Shown piece after piece: positions 51,196 to 60,118 of a DNA stretch of 64,000 bases; within the stretch, counting starts at the first letter, position 1, and the number at the start of each line of letters is the position of its first letter. This stretch comes from an uncultured Lachnospiraceae bacterium (GTDB lineage: Bacteria > Bacillota > Clostridia > Lachnospirales > Lachnospiraceae), in contig CAJTVD010000009.1 of assembly GCA_910579495.1 (NCBI GenBank), positions 6,822 through 70,821 of the forward strand, read 5' to 3'. Under the pieces are notes generated by a model that was not told where the DNA came from, searched no databases, and saw only the letters and a program-made list of their open reading frames with translations. The position numbers and the translations under genes are program-made.

Positions 51196-52573
51196 CCCCT
51201 TCTTCCTCCTGCCGCCTTCCATCCCCCAGGTCCATGCCGGCAGTTTCCCCCACAAGGATTACTGCCGGGGCTTCCATGCCCGCTTCTTTTGCTTTCCGGG
51301 CAATCTCCCAAAGCTGCCCCCTTACCACCCTTACAGTCCCGCCAAAATTTCCCCGGATTACCGCCGCCGGGAGCTGCGGGCTTTTTCCATATTCTATCAG
51401 CCTTTCGGCAATCTCCTTTAAGCGCCCAAATCCCATCAAAAATACCAGCGTCCCCGAAAGGCCCGCAAGGTCCTTTAAATGCTCCGGCATGTCCCCGCCT
51501 TCCCTGTTGGTGTGTGCTGTAGCCACATGGAAACTCCGGCTAAGGCCACGGAAGGTAACGGGAATGCCTGCTGCCGCCGGGAGCGCCACGCAGGAGCTGA
51601 TCCCCGGTATCAGGGCAGTCTCAATGCCTCCCTCCCGCAGGGCCAGGATTTCCTCCCCGCCCCTGCCAAATACAAAGGGGTCGCCGCCCTTTAGCCGCAC
51701 CACCCGCTTCCCCTCCTTTGCCTTTTGGAGCAAAAGCCCGTTGATTTCCTCCTGGCCCATACTGTGCCTTCCCTTCCTCTTCCCCACATAAATCTTCTCG
51801 CAGCTCTCCGATGCATGGGAAAGGAGCCGTGCATCCATCAGGTCATCATACACCAGCACCTGGGCAGTGCGCACCGCGTCCAGCCCCCTTACCGTTACCA
51901 GGTCCCAGGGGCCGCACCCGGCTCCCACTAAGGTTACCGTGCCGGGCCTCTTCCCCTCCACTTCCTGATATTCCTCACACAGGCTTTCCCTTTCTTCTTC
52001 CCCAAGTGCCCTGTTTTTTTCCATGCACAAAAGAGCCGCTTCCTTTAAAAATCCGGCCCGTCTTCCAGGGTCTGTGATGTGTTCCCTGGCATATGCCCGG
52101 AGCCCGGCAAGATAATCCAGGATTTCCTCCATGCTGCCGGGAATCTCCTGGGCTATCCGGCTGCGCACCAGCGCCGCCGCCTGGGGGCTTGCCCCTTCGG
52201 TGGAAACGCCCACAGTAAGCCGCCCCTCCTTTACCAAAGAGGGGAACAAAAATCCACAGGCTTCCTTATCATCCACCACATTCACCAGGATCTTCTTTTC
52301 CCTGCAAAGCTCCGCCACATGGCGGTTAAGCTCCTGGCTGCCAGAAGCCGCTATTACGAAAAATTTCCCCTCCAGGTCACTGTCCATAAAGGCGCGCTTT
52401 TGGCAGTCCAGAAGGGGATTATCCATAAGCTCCTGTGCTATTTCAGGTGCCGTTATTGTAAGCTTCGGCAAAAAGGGAAGCAGCTTTTCCGCCTTGTGGG
52501 CGGCAATCCTGCCGCCCCCTACAATCAGCCCGCTTTTCCCCTGGATATCCACAAAAAAAGGAAAATATCCCAT
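51188..52573 (-). CDS. cysG: Siroheme synthase: precorrin-2 dehydrogenase/ferrochelatase fused to uroporphyrinogen-III methyltransferase
   Basis: 461 residues. The N-terminal part (1 to about 205) has the NAD site LIVGGGRIAAHKA and FVIAASGSQELNRHV of precorrin-2 dehydrogenase/ferrochelatase. The C-terminal part (about 212-450) is the SAM uroporphyrinogen methyltransferase (VTLVGAGCGPWDLVTVRG, LKGGDPFVFGRGGEE, PGISS). Together they make siroheme, or precorrin-2 for corrinoids, from uroporphyrinogen III. ATG 52573 is best spaced from AAGGAG; GTG/ATG just upstream are possible. It follows the tetrapyrrole/iron-type binding-protein gene by 36 bp, suggesting a link between uptake and siroheme or corrinoid synthesis. 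Confidence 0.94.
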   Translation of the reverse strand: MGYFPFFVDIQGKSGLIVGGGRIAAHKAEKLLPFLPKLTITAPEIAQELMDNPLLDCQKRAFMDSDLEGKFFVIAASGSQELNRHVAELCREKKILVNVVDDKEACGFLFPSLVKEGRLTVGVSTEGASPQAAALVRSRIAQEIPGSMEEILDYLAGLRAYAREHITDPGRRAGFLKEAALLCMEKNRALGEEERESLCEEYQEVEGKRPGTVTLVGAGCGPWDLVTVRGLDAVRTAQVLVYDDLMDARLLSHASESCEKIYVGKRKGRHSMGQEEINGLLLQKAKEGKRVVRLKGGDPFVFGRGGEEILALREGGIETALIPGISSCVALPAAAGIPVTFRGLSRSFHVATAHTNREGGDMPEHLKDLAGLSGTLVFLMGFGRLKEIAERLIEYGKSPQLPAAVIRGNFGGTVRVVRGQLWEIARKAKEAGMEAPAVILVGETAGMDLGDGRRQEEEGVK

Positions 52574-52609
52574 AGTCATCACTCCTTATCCCAGTCCCCT
52601 GCTGCCGGT

Positions 52610-53581
52610 TTATCCGGCAGGGTATAAAATATCCGCCAGCTGCCGGTACGCTTCCCCCCACTTTGCATTAGGCTTTAGGTTAAACAGGCGCTTGTCCAGC
52701 ATATAATAATTTCCGTTCTGTACTGCAGACAGGGATGCCCAGGCAGGGTTGGTAAGCAGGGTTTCCTCCATGGTCCTGGCGGCCGCCTCCTGGCTGCTGC
52801 CCTGGGTGGTAACGAAAATATATTCCGGGTCCGCAAGGATAATGGCTTCCATGCTCAGGTCTTCCAGCAGGCTCCCCTCCTGGTCCGCGATGTTTTTGCA
52901 GCCAAGGGCCGCCAGCATCTCGCCGCAGACATTGCCGCTGCTGCCTTTCGCCTTAACGCTGGTGGATGAGGCCCGCAGGAACAGCACCGTTGGTTCACTG
53001 CCATCAGCCCTTTTGACCGTCTCCGCTATCTGTTCCTGTACCCGGATGCCGTTTTCCTCATACAGGTCCCTGCGCCCGGTAATTTGGGTACAGATATCCA
53101 GCATATGGAGATATTCCTCAAAGCCGGATACCCCAAAATAGGCCACAGGGATTTCCGCCTGTTCCAGAATATCCATCAGGGCCAGGTCTGCGTCCGTGTT
53201 CACGCTGGCAAGCACGAAATCCGGATTGGCGGCAATGAGCTGCTCCACATCCGGCTCCTGGATGCTTCCCAGGTTCACCACTTCCGGGCCAAGGCCAAGA
53301 GCCAGGCTGTCCCAGGAATCGTTTGCCGCCGCTGCCAGCTCCCCGCCGGAAAGCAGCCAAATATCCGCAAAGCTCCCTATCAGCGCCGCCGTGCGCCGGG
53401 GGCTGCAAACAGTCACCTCCCGCCCCAGGTCGTCCAGAAAGGTAACACTTTCCTGGTTTTCGCCGCTTTCCTTAACCTGCGCCAAATCTTCCTGCACCCT
53501 GTTCCCTTCCCCCTGGCTGCCGCAGCCGCCTGAAAGAAGAAGCAGGGAACACAGCCCTGCTATCCACAATCTCTTTTTCAT
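52610..53581 (-). CDS. Periplasmic-binding-type lipoprotein of a FecB/BtuF-family importer
   Basis: 323 residues. A lipoprotein signal (MKKRLWIAGLCSLLLLSGGC) places the acylated Cys near residue 20. The BtuF/FhuD fold shows RRTAALIGSFADIWLLSGGELAA, VEQLIAANPDFVLAS and a long bridging helix around 165-185. Start ATG 53581 follows TAGGAGAGCGG. It should work with the permease and ATPase at 49425-51195 on the opposite strand. It is probably transcribed with the siroheme synthase. Ligand: iron complex, heme or corrinoid, undetermined. Confidence 0.9.
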   Translation of the reverse strand: MKKRLWIAGLCSLLLLSGGCGSQGEGNRVQEDLAQVKESGENQESVTFLDDLGREVTVCSPRRTAALIGSFADIWLLSGGELAAAANDSWDSLALGLGPEVVNLGSIQEPDVEQLIAANPDFVLASVNTDADLALMDILEQAEIPVAYFGVSGFEEYLHMLDICTQITGRRDLYEENGIRVQEQIAETVKRADGSEPTVLFLRASSTSVKAKGSSGNVCGEMLAALGCKNIADQEGSLLEDLSMEAIILADPEYIFVTTQGSSQEAAARTMEETLLTNPAWASLSAVQNGNYYMLDKRLFNLKPNAKWGEAYRQLADILYPAG

Positions 53582-53641
53582 CCGCTCTCCTATCCCTTCT
53601 GCTTCTCTCCATCTGGCACAGATTTCCAACCTGGTGCCCCC

Positions 53642-54271
53642 TCAGGCATCTTCCTTCTTCTCCCATACCAACAGCAGGGACCCTTCCCTCACCGAGACCC
53701 TGCTGTCCAATCCCAGGAACTCATTGCTTACCCCCAGGGGATTCCCCTTGGTGAGAAGGGCGTCCTCCAGGCCATACTTCAGCCCTTCCTCATATACCCC
53801 CTCCGCCCGGTCCCCCAAACAGAACACGGAAAGGTAGCCCCTTTCCTCTTCTTTGAAACGGATTTCTTCATTATGGATCACCCGCATCCAGCAGCCCCTG
53901 CCTACCAAAAGCCCATGGCCTCCCATTTCCGCGATATCCGTAAGCAGGGCAATATTGGCTATGGTGTGGGAAAAGCGCCCTCCGGTCCCGCCGTAAAACA
54001 CGAACTCCCGGTAGCCCCTGCGCCAGCCCTCCATCACTGCCCAGCCCATATCCGTCTCATCTTTTTCCGGTTTCAGCCTGACCACCTGCCCCTGCTTTGG
54101 CTGGCAGCTAATGGAGTCAAAATCTCCCACCACCAGATCTACTTTGATCCCTCTTGCCCTGCAATGGTCATAACCGCCGTCACAGGCAATTACCATGTCT
54201 GTCCCTAAAGGGCGGGGCAGCCCGTCGCCAAACTCCCCCGCCCCAACAATATAACAAATCTTCACTTCCAC
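53642..54271 (-). CDS. thiN: Thiamine pyrophosphokinase
   Basis: 209 residues. Motifs of the family are all present: CDGGYDHCR (about 30), VVGDFDS (about 47), EKDETDM (about 69) and GGTGGRFSHTIANI (about 95-108). The enzyme makes thiamine diphosphate from thiamine and ATP in the cytoplasm. The ATG at 54271 lies 4 bp after the TetR stop codon, so it is co-transcribed with the RND-TetR genes, an odd partner set. No TPP riboswitch is visible in front of it. Confidence 0.94.
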   Translation of the reverse strand: MEVKICYIVGAGEFGDGLPRPLGTDMVIACDGGYDHCRARGIKVDLVVGDFDSISCQPKQGQVVRLKPEKDETDMGWAVMEGWRRGYREFVFYGGTGGRFSHTIANIALLTDIAEMGGHGLLVGRGCWMRVIHNEEIRFKEEERGYLSVFCLGDRAEGVYEEGLKYGLEDALLTKGNPLGVSNEFLGLDSRVSVREGSLLLVWEKKEDA

Positions 54272-54275
54272 GCTC

Positions 54276-54908
54276 CTACCACGCCAGTTCCTTTTTTACA
54301 TTTTCAATGTCCCGGCACACATCCCGGCAGATCATCTCCCGCATTGCTACGCTGTCCAGCATCTTTCCTGCCCTCTGGTCAAACTGGTAAAGGACGAAAC
54401 ATATGAGCTTGGAGAAAACCGACATCATCAGATAGGCGCTCTTTTCTGCTGGCAGCCCTTCCATGCTTCCTGTTTCATTATCTATAATACAGCGTATCAT
54501 GTCAACTATTAATATTTCCCCTTCTTTCTTCTCCTCCGCCATCTTCCTCATTTTGCCGCTGATAACGGAATTATCCATCATAATATGTATGGAACGGACG
54601 AAACAGTTGATTTCCTCCAGATTTTTTTCCATGCCCAGTAAGACCAGGTTCATCTTGGTATATAAATCCTTTTCCTGGCAAAGCTCCTGGTACATCTCCC
54701 GGCAGTCTGTCTTCAACTGGTGAAACAGCGCCTGGGCGATCACGTCCTCCTTATTCTGGAAGTACTCATATACTGTGCCTTTGCCGATTCCCGCTTTTGC
54801 CGCGATTTCCGCCACGGTAAGGTTATTTAGGTCCGCCCCTTCCTTAATCAGCCGGATCACCGCCTGAAAAATCGCTTTTACCTTGGGTGCCAGTGCTTCG
54901 CTTTCCAT
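54276..54908 (-). CDS. TetR-family regulator, probably of the RND transporter
   Basis: 210 residues. The N-terminal helix-turn-helix is canonical: LTVAEIAAKAGIGKGTVYEYFQNKED (about 30-55, in pieces). The remainder is a helical ligand-binding domain. Start ATG 54908 follows GAGGAGG inside the end of the RND gene, with only 3 bp between stop and start. A CCGAC-CA-GTCGG palindrome downstream of the RND promoter is a plausible operator. Autoregulation through the shared transcript is likely. Confidence 0.92.
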   Translation of the reverse strand: MESEALAPKVKAIFQAVIRLIKEGADLNNLTVAEIAAKAGIGKGTVYEYFQNKEDVIAQALFHQLKTDCREMYQELCQEKDLYTKMNLVLLGMEKNLEEINCFVRSIHIMMDNSVISGKMRKMAEEKKEGEILIVDMIRCIIDNETGSMEGLPAEKSAYLMMSVFSKLICFVLYQFDQRAGKMLDSVAMREMICRDVCRDIENVKKELAW

Positions 54909-54911
54909 CCT

Positions 54912-57900
54912 CTAATCCTCCTCCCATTCTGCCTGGTTTTTCTTCTGGAACCATTTCTTCCAGCCTCCCTGGGAAGCCTTTGCCAAAGCCCCGTCTCCCG
55001 GTTTCTTTTCCCTGGAGAAAATATCGTAAATACATGGGATGACCACTAGGGTAAGCAGGGTGCCGTAGGTAAGCCCGCCAATAGTGACCACTGCCATGGG
55101 ACGGCCCATCTCAGAGCCCATATCATGGCTAAATACCATGGTGCACAACGCCAGGATAGTGGTAAGGGCGGTCATAAGCACCGGGCGGAGCCTGGTTCTC
55201 CCCGCCTCCAAAATGGCCTCCCGCTTTTCCATCCCTTCGCTGCGGAGCTGGTTCATATAATCCACCAGCACAATACCATTATTTACAATAATGCCCGAGA
55301 GCATTACAAACCCGATCAGCGCCACCACGCTCAGCTCGCTGTCGCTGGCCACCAGTCCCAGGAACCCGCCTGTAAAGGCAAGGGGAATGGTAAACATAAT
55401 GATAAAGGGCGAAAGCAGGGACTGGAACTGGGCTACCATGATCAGGTACATAAAGATCAGCGCCAGCAAAAGCATCAGATATAACTGCCCCATAGCCTCT
55501 GTGATGGTTTCATTTTCCCCGCTCATTACAAGGGTATAGCCCGCCGGGGGATCATATTTGGCAAGCTCCCCTTCCAGCACGCCGGATACAAGCCCTACAT
55601 TGTAGCCCTCGGCAATCTCCGCCGTCACGGCGATATACCTGTTCTGTTCAATACGGTTTACACCCTTGGGCGATATGGTATCCTGGAAAGTGGCAATATC
55701 CGCCAGGGGTACTTTTTCTTTGGTCCCGTCCTGTTTGGTACGGTCCAGCACCAGGCCTTTTACCAGTTCCCTGGTAAGCTCCATGTCCCCGGCATGTTTC
55801 ACATAGACACTATATTCCATCTCCACAGATTCCAGGGTAGTGGCGCTGGAGCTTTCCGCAAGCTTTGCCGCCATCTGCTGGAACACCTCCGCCACCGTCA
55901 TGCCGTGTTGGATGGCCTTATCCCTGTCTATCAGTACCCGCAGCTCCCCGGTGGAATCACCCAGGCCGTCAGAAACATTTTCCGTCCCTTCCACGCCCTC
56001 CACGATCCCGGCAACCTCCGCTGCTATCTTCTGTAAGGTATCAATATCCCTTCCCCGTACCTGTATGGTAATCCCGCTGCCCCCTAAGGCGCTCATATCC
56101 ATTGAGGAAGTGTCAATCTCCATTTCTGCCTGGTTCTCCTCACAGATATCTGAGGCCTGTTCCATAATCTCATCTGCAATCACATCATTACCCTTTTCCT
56201 TATCCTCCTTCAGGGTAACATAAATGGTAGTGGCATTGGTGGCCGTATTCCCGCCCCCTGAAAGCATGGACATAGAAGAGCTGGATGCCATGGCCCCTAC
56301 GTCAGCCACATCCTCCCTTGCCATAAGCCGCTCCACTACCTCATCCGTTATCTCCCCGGTTTTGCCTAAAGGCGTATCCTTGGGCAGGGTTAAGGTGATG
56401 GTAAACTGGGTGCTGTCCATATCCGGCATAAAGGCTGTCCCCTTTGCATAGGATGCCGCCGCGCTTGCCGCCAGCAGGGCCACTACAAGCACAAACACTA
56501 CCGGCTTGAACCTAAGGGCAACCCCCAGTAATTTATCATAAATACCTGCCAGCCAGGTAAAGAACTTCCCTTCGGAAGTCTCCCTGGTCTTCACCAGCAC
56601 CTGGGAAGCCATGGCAGGCACCACCGTAAGGGCAATCACAAGGCTTGCCAGCAGGGAATAGGCAATGGTAAGCCCCATATCCACAAAAAGCTGCCTGGTG
56701 ATCCCCTCGGTAAATACAATGGGCAGGAACACGCAAACGGTAGTCAGTGTGGAAGCCATAATAGCCGCCGCCACTTCCCCTGCCCCCTCTATGGCCGCTT
56801 CCAGGGCAGAACGCCCCTCCTTCCGCATACGGTAAATATTCTCAATTACCACGATGGAATTATCCACCAGCATACCGATTCCCAGTGCCAGTCCCGACAG
56901 GGAAATAACATTTAAGGTTATCCCGCTGAAATACATGCACACAATGGCGGTGATCAGGCTGATGGGGATAGAGCAGGCAATCACCGCCGTAGGCCGCAGG
57001 TCCTTCAGGAACAGGATCAGGATCAGCACCGCCAGCACCCCTCCAAAAAGGATGTTGTTGATAATGGAATCCATTACCAGGTCAATATAGATTCCCTGGT
57101 CCATCAAAGTAATCAGCATCAGGCCTTCATTTTCTTCCCGGAGCTGGTCAAACTTGGCCAGAATTTTGTCCGACACATCCCCGGTGGAATATCCTGTCTG
57201 CTTCTGGATCGTTACCATAATACCCGGCGCGCCGTTTACGTTGGCATAAATGTCCGCCTGGTTGTCAGCCATAAATACATCCGCCACATCCCCCAGGGTG
57301 ATAATATCCACCCCTTCCATCTCCAGGTTCAAAAGGGGCATCTTTTTCATTTCTTCTATGGTTTCCGGTTTATCCCCCACGCGGATCAGGTAGGAGATGC
57401 CCTCCTCCATCACGTACCCCGCAGGCATGGAGAAATTCTGTGCCTGGAGAAGCTTCTCCACCGTTTCCACTGTCAGTACACCGTTCATGTCGGCCTTGCC
57501 ATAGGCCTCCTCACGGCTCTCCTCTAGTTTTTCCTCCCCTTCTAAAATCTGTTCCAGGGCATCTGCAAGCTGTTTGGCAGTATCGTTCAGCTGCTCTTCC
57601 CCGTCCCTTAACTGGTCCCATCCGGCATTGATCTGCTCCTGCCCCTCTTCTAACTGCTTTAGGGCAGCGTCAAGCTGGTCCTTCCCCGCTTCCAGCTGCT
57701 TTTCGCTTGCATCAAGCTGGGTTTCCGCCGCCGTGATCTGCATCTCTCCCAGGCTAATGGTAGTCTGGGCATTGGCAAGCTCAATAGCCGCTATAAGATT
57801 TCCCTGGTAAAGCTCGCTTAAGGCACTGTCAAGAAGGGTAATGTTGTTTTCCAAGTCAGAGACTTTTCCTTCCATCTCAGAAATTGACTGCTTATATGTC

Positions 57901-59918
57901 TCTATCATATTTTTAATAGAAGAAACAGATTCGTTTCCCTTATCCAGCAGGTCTGCCTGTGCCTGTAATATGGCTTTTTTGCTTTCGAGGGCAACCCTAA
58001 CCTGCCCTACCGTTGCGGCGCTTCTGGCGTTTATGCCGCTGTCCCGGATATTGCTATGGGCTTCTATGCGTACCTCTTCTGTAATATATTCCTCACCGGG
58101 GCCTGCATCCTGCCCCGGCTCTTTGGGGCCAGCGCTTTCTGTCTCCTTATCCATGGCACTGCCGTCAGGGCTTCCATTACTTTCCTTATCCGCCCCGCCT
58201 GCATTACCGCCGCTTCCTGCGCTGTTATCATCTCCGGGCACCCCGCTGTCTATGGCAGTGTCCTCTTTCTCCTGCTGGCTGCCGCCATCGCTTCCGCTAT
58301 CCCCATTGCTGCCATTGTCCGGATGGTTTTCACTGTCACTGTTTCCGGTATTCCCGCTGTTTCCATTATCACCGCTTCCGGTGTCCCCACTGTTTCCGTC
58401 ATCACTGCTTCCGGTATTCCCCCCGCTGCCATCATCACTGCTTCCGGTGTCCCCGCTGTTTCCGTCATCACTGCTTCCGGTATTCCCCCCGCTGCCATCA
58501 TCACCGCTTCCGGTATTCCCGCTGTTTCCATCATCACCGCTTCCGGTATTCCCGCTGTTTCCATCATCATTACTCCCGGTGTTTCCGCCATTTCCGTTGT
58601 TTTCGCCGCCACCGGTGTTTTCACTGTCTCCGTCCCCGGTATTCCCTCCGTTACCATCGTTATCTTCACTTCCATTATTTCCGCTGTTTCCATCGCCATT
58701 CCCATCATCGTCCCCGGAAGAAAAATCTATGCCGGTAAAGCCGTTAATCTCTTCCCTGGTGCTCTCATCCACTTTGGCGTAGGAATCACTGTCATTAAGC
58801 CCTTCCAAAGCACCCAACAGCCTGTCAGCCTTGGCAATGTCCCTGTTTAATTCCTCCTTGGAGGGGCCTCCCGGCAAATTAGAACCGATATTGCCTAACT
58901 GCTTCTCCGCTTCCTCCAGCATCATGCGCATCTGGGCAATCTCCAGGGTAAGGTGGATTTTCGCTGCCTCCGCGTCCGCCTTTGCGGTAAGGAGCTGGGT
59001 TTCCGCCTCTGCAAGCTGCTTTGCCGCTTCCCCCTTTTTGTTGGCAAGCTCCGTTTTCCCCTCTTCCAGCTTTGTCTTGTTTTCCGCAATTTCCCCCCTG
59101 CCGTCCTCGATTTTTTTCTCCCCGTCCTCAAGCTCTTTGCGGTTTTCCTCTATCTCCAGCCTGCCGTCCTCTAACTCCTGCTGGCCATCCCTTAAATCCT
59201 GTTTGGAGCCTTCCAATTCCTTCCGGGCATCGTTAATCTCCGCCTGTCCGTCATAGACCTCCTGCCTGCTTTCGTCAAGCTCCTCCTTTGCCTCATCTAT
59301 TTCCACATCAATGGAGCCAAATACCTGTTTATTAATCTCATCAATCTTCTCCTGGCGGATAACCACATTGACGCTCTCCTCCAAAAGCCCGGTAGCGCTG
59401 GCTGAAGCCACGCCCTCAATGCTTTCCAGCTCCGGTATGATCATATTTTCTGTCATAGCCGTTATCTGGGAAGCGTCCATTTCATTGCCGCCTACCGCCG
59501 CGATCATAACCGGGAGCATATCAGGGTTCAGCTTCATGATAATGGGGTTCCCCACCGAATCACTCCAATAGCTTTTGATCTGGTCCAGATTTTCCCGGAT
59601 TTCCAGGGAAACGGCATTCATATCTGTTGACTGTGAAAATTCCAGGATCACCATAGAATAGTTTTCACTGGACACAGAGCTTATGCTCTCAATATTGCTC
59701 ACTGTCGCCATAGAAGATTCCACCGGCTTAGTGACCACCGTCTCCACCGTCTCCGGGCTTGCCCCCGGGTAAGTGGTCATTACAATCACATAGGGCAGGC
59801 TGATATTAGGCAAAAGGTCCGTGGTCATCCTGGTAAAGGACACCACCCCAAGCACAATTACCAGCACCACCGCCACTAACACTGTATACGGTTTTTTTAC
59901 GCTGAATTTTGATAACAT
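54912..59918 (-). CDS. RND-superfamily efflux transporter with large coiled-coil and DSG-repeat insertion
   Basis: 1668 residues. Ends match AcrB/HAE1-type pumps: N-terminal helix (about 10-30), TTDLLPNISLPYV, porter segments, then TM2-6 with GMLVDNSIVVIENIYR (essential Asp in TM4) and a second half repeating the pattern to a C-terminal VVIPCIYDIF. Between the porter segments of the first half (about 205-815) lies a giant insertion. It has a first coiled coil with heptads like ELEDGRLEIEENRK, a Gly/Asn/Asp/Ser low-complexity region (about 400-555), then a second coiled coil. This would form a long antiparallel rod outside the membrane. Start ATG 59918 follows AAAAGGAG. With no outer membrane, the rod may cross the cell wall. 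Confidence 0.92.
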   Translation of the reverse strand: MLSKFSVKKPYTVLVAVVLVIVLGVVSFTRMTTDLLPNISLPYVIVMTTYPGASPETVETVVTKPVESSMATVSNIESISSVSSENYSMVILEFSQSTDMNAVSLEIRENLDQIKSYWSDSVGNPIIMKLNPDMLPVMIAAVGGNEMDASQITAMTENMIIPELESIEGVASASATGLLEESVNVVIRQEKIDEINKQVFGSIDVEIDEAKEELDESRQEVYDGQAEINDARKELEGSKQDLRDGQQELEDGRLEIEENRKELEDGEKKIEDGRGEIAENKTKLEEGKTELANKKGEAAKQLAEAETQLLTAKADAEAAKIHLTLEIAQMRMMLEEAEKQLGNIGSNLPGGPSKEELNRDIAKADRLLGALEGLNDSDSYAKVDESTREEINGFTGIDFSSGDDDGNGDGNSGNNGSEDNDGNGGNTGDGDSENTGGGENNGNGGNTGSNDDGNSGNTGSGDDGNSGNTGSGDDGSGGNTGSSDDGNSGDTGSSDDGSGGNTGSSDDGNSGDTGSGDNGNSGNTGNSDSENHPDNGSNGDSGSDGGSQQEKEDTAIDSGVPGDDNSAGSGGNAGGADKESNGSPDGSAMDKETESAGPKEPGQDAGPGEEYITEEVRIEAHSNIRDSGINARSAATVGQVRVALESKKAILQAQADLLDKGNESVSSIKNMIETYKQSISEMEGKVSDLENNITLLDSALSELYQGNLIAAIELANAQTTISLGEMQITAAETQLDASEKQLEAGKDQLDAALKQLEEGQEQINAGWDQLRDGEEQLNDTAKQLADALEQILEGEEKLEESREEAYGKADMNGVLTVETVEKLLQAQNFSMPAGYVMEEGISYLIRVGDKPETIEEMKKMPLLNLEMEGVDIITLGDVADVFMADNQADIYANVNGAPGIMVTIQKQTGYSTGDVSDKILAKFDQLREENEGLMLITLMDQGIYIDLVMDSIINNILFGGVLAVLILILFLKDLRPTAVIACSIPISLITAIVCMYFSGITLNVISLSGLALGIGMLVDNSIVVIENIYRMRKEGRSALEAAIEGAGEVAAAIMASTLTTVCVFLPIVFTEGITRQLFVDMGLTIAYSLLASLVIALTVVPAMASQVLVKTRETSEGKFFTWLAGIYDKLLGVALRFKPVVFVLVVALLAASAAASYAKGTAFMPDMDSTQFTITLTLPKDTPLGKTGEITDEVVERLMAREDVADVGAMASSSSMSMLSGGGNTATNATTIYVTLKEDKEKGNDVIADEIMEQASDICEENQAEMEIDTSSMDMSALGGSGITIQVRGRDIDTLQKIAAEVAGIVEGVEGTENVSDGLGDSTGELRVLIDRDKAIQHGMTVAEVFQQMAAKLAESSSATTLESVEMEYSVYVKHAGDMELTRELVKGLVLDRTKQDGTKEKVPLADIATFQDTISPKGVNRIEQNRYIAVTAEIAEGYNVGLVSGVLEGELAKYDPPAGYTLVMSGENETITEAMGQLYLMLLLALIFMYLIMVAQFQSLLSPFIIMFTIPLAFTGGFLGLVASDSELSVVALIGFVMLSGIIVNNGIVLVDYMNQLRSEGMEKREAILEAGRTRLRPVLMTALTTILALCTMVFSHDMGSEMGRPMAVVTIGGLTYGTLLTLVVIPCIYDIFSREKKPGDGALAKASQGGWKKWFQKKNQAEWEED
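58330..58600 (-). repeat. 33-bp tandem repeats encoding an 11-residue Asn/Thr/Gly/Ser/Asp unit
   Basis: Within the RND gene, the unit NTGSGDDGNSG and close variants (NTGSSDDGNSG, DTGSSDDGSGG) recur about seven or eight times in register, each 33 bp. The array keeps the frame open whatever the copy number. Flanking sequence on both sides is similar low-complexity without strict period. Confidence 0.9.
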
Positions 59919-60025
59919 ATGTATTTGCTCCTTTTCATTCTGCCTGCGGCTGCCGGAAGCACAGGGCATATTTGTCCCACCATTTCCCGGGAAACCATCC
60001 CCTGCCAGGCCGCGGAGTTTTCCGT

Positions 60026-60037
60026 CCGACCAGTCGG
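60026..60037. promoter_or_regulatory. Palindrome in the RND leader, probable TetR operator
   Basis: CCGAC-CA-GTCGG, within the larger GACCAGTCGGTC context. It begins about 16 bp downstream of the RND -10 element, where a repressor would block transcription. Assignment to the TetR at 54276-54908 is by position. Confidence 0.65.
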
Positions 60038-60046
60038 TCAGTATAC

Positions 60047-60088
60047 AAAAAGAGTATATTGACAAACAAACGCCCTGTCAATATACTC
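60047..60088 (-). terminator. GH3 terminator hairpin that also contains the RND promoter
   Basis: GAGTATATTGACA (60052-60064) and TGTCAATATACTC (60076-60088) are perfect 13-bp arms. On the minus strand the hairpin ends in five T residues (60051-60047), so it can terminate the GH3 transcript. The same bases give a minus-strand promoter: TTGACA (60081-60076), 17-bp spacer, TATACT (60058-60053), driving the RND gene. T-rich sequence on the plus side (from 60090) makes it usable in both directions. Confidence 0.82.
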
Positions 60089-60118
60089 CTTATTTTTTTA
60101 ACTCTTTTTTTATATTTA

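Noticed and set aside
53500..54300. TPP riboswitch before the thiamine pyrophosphokinase gene
   Set aside because: The gene starts 4 bp after the TetR stop codon, leaving no leader, and no THI-box-like sequence is visible.
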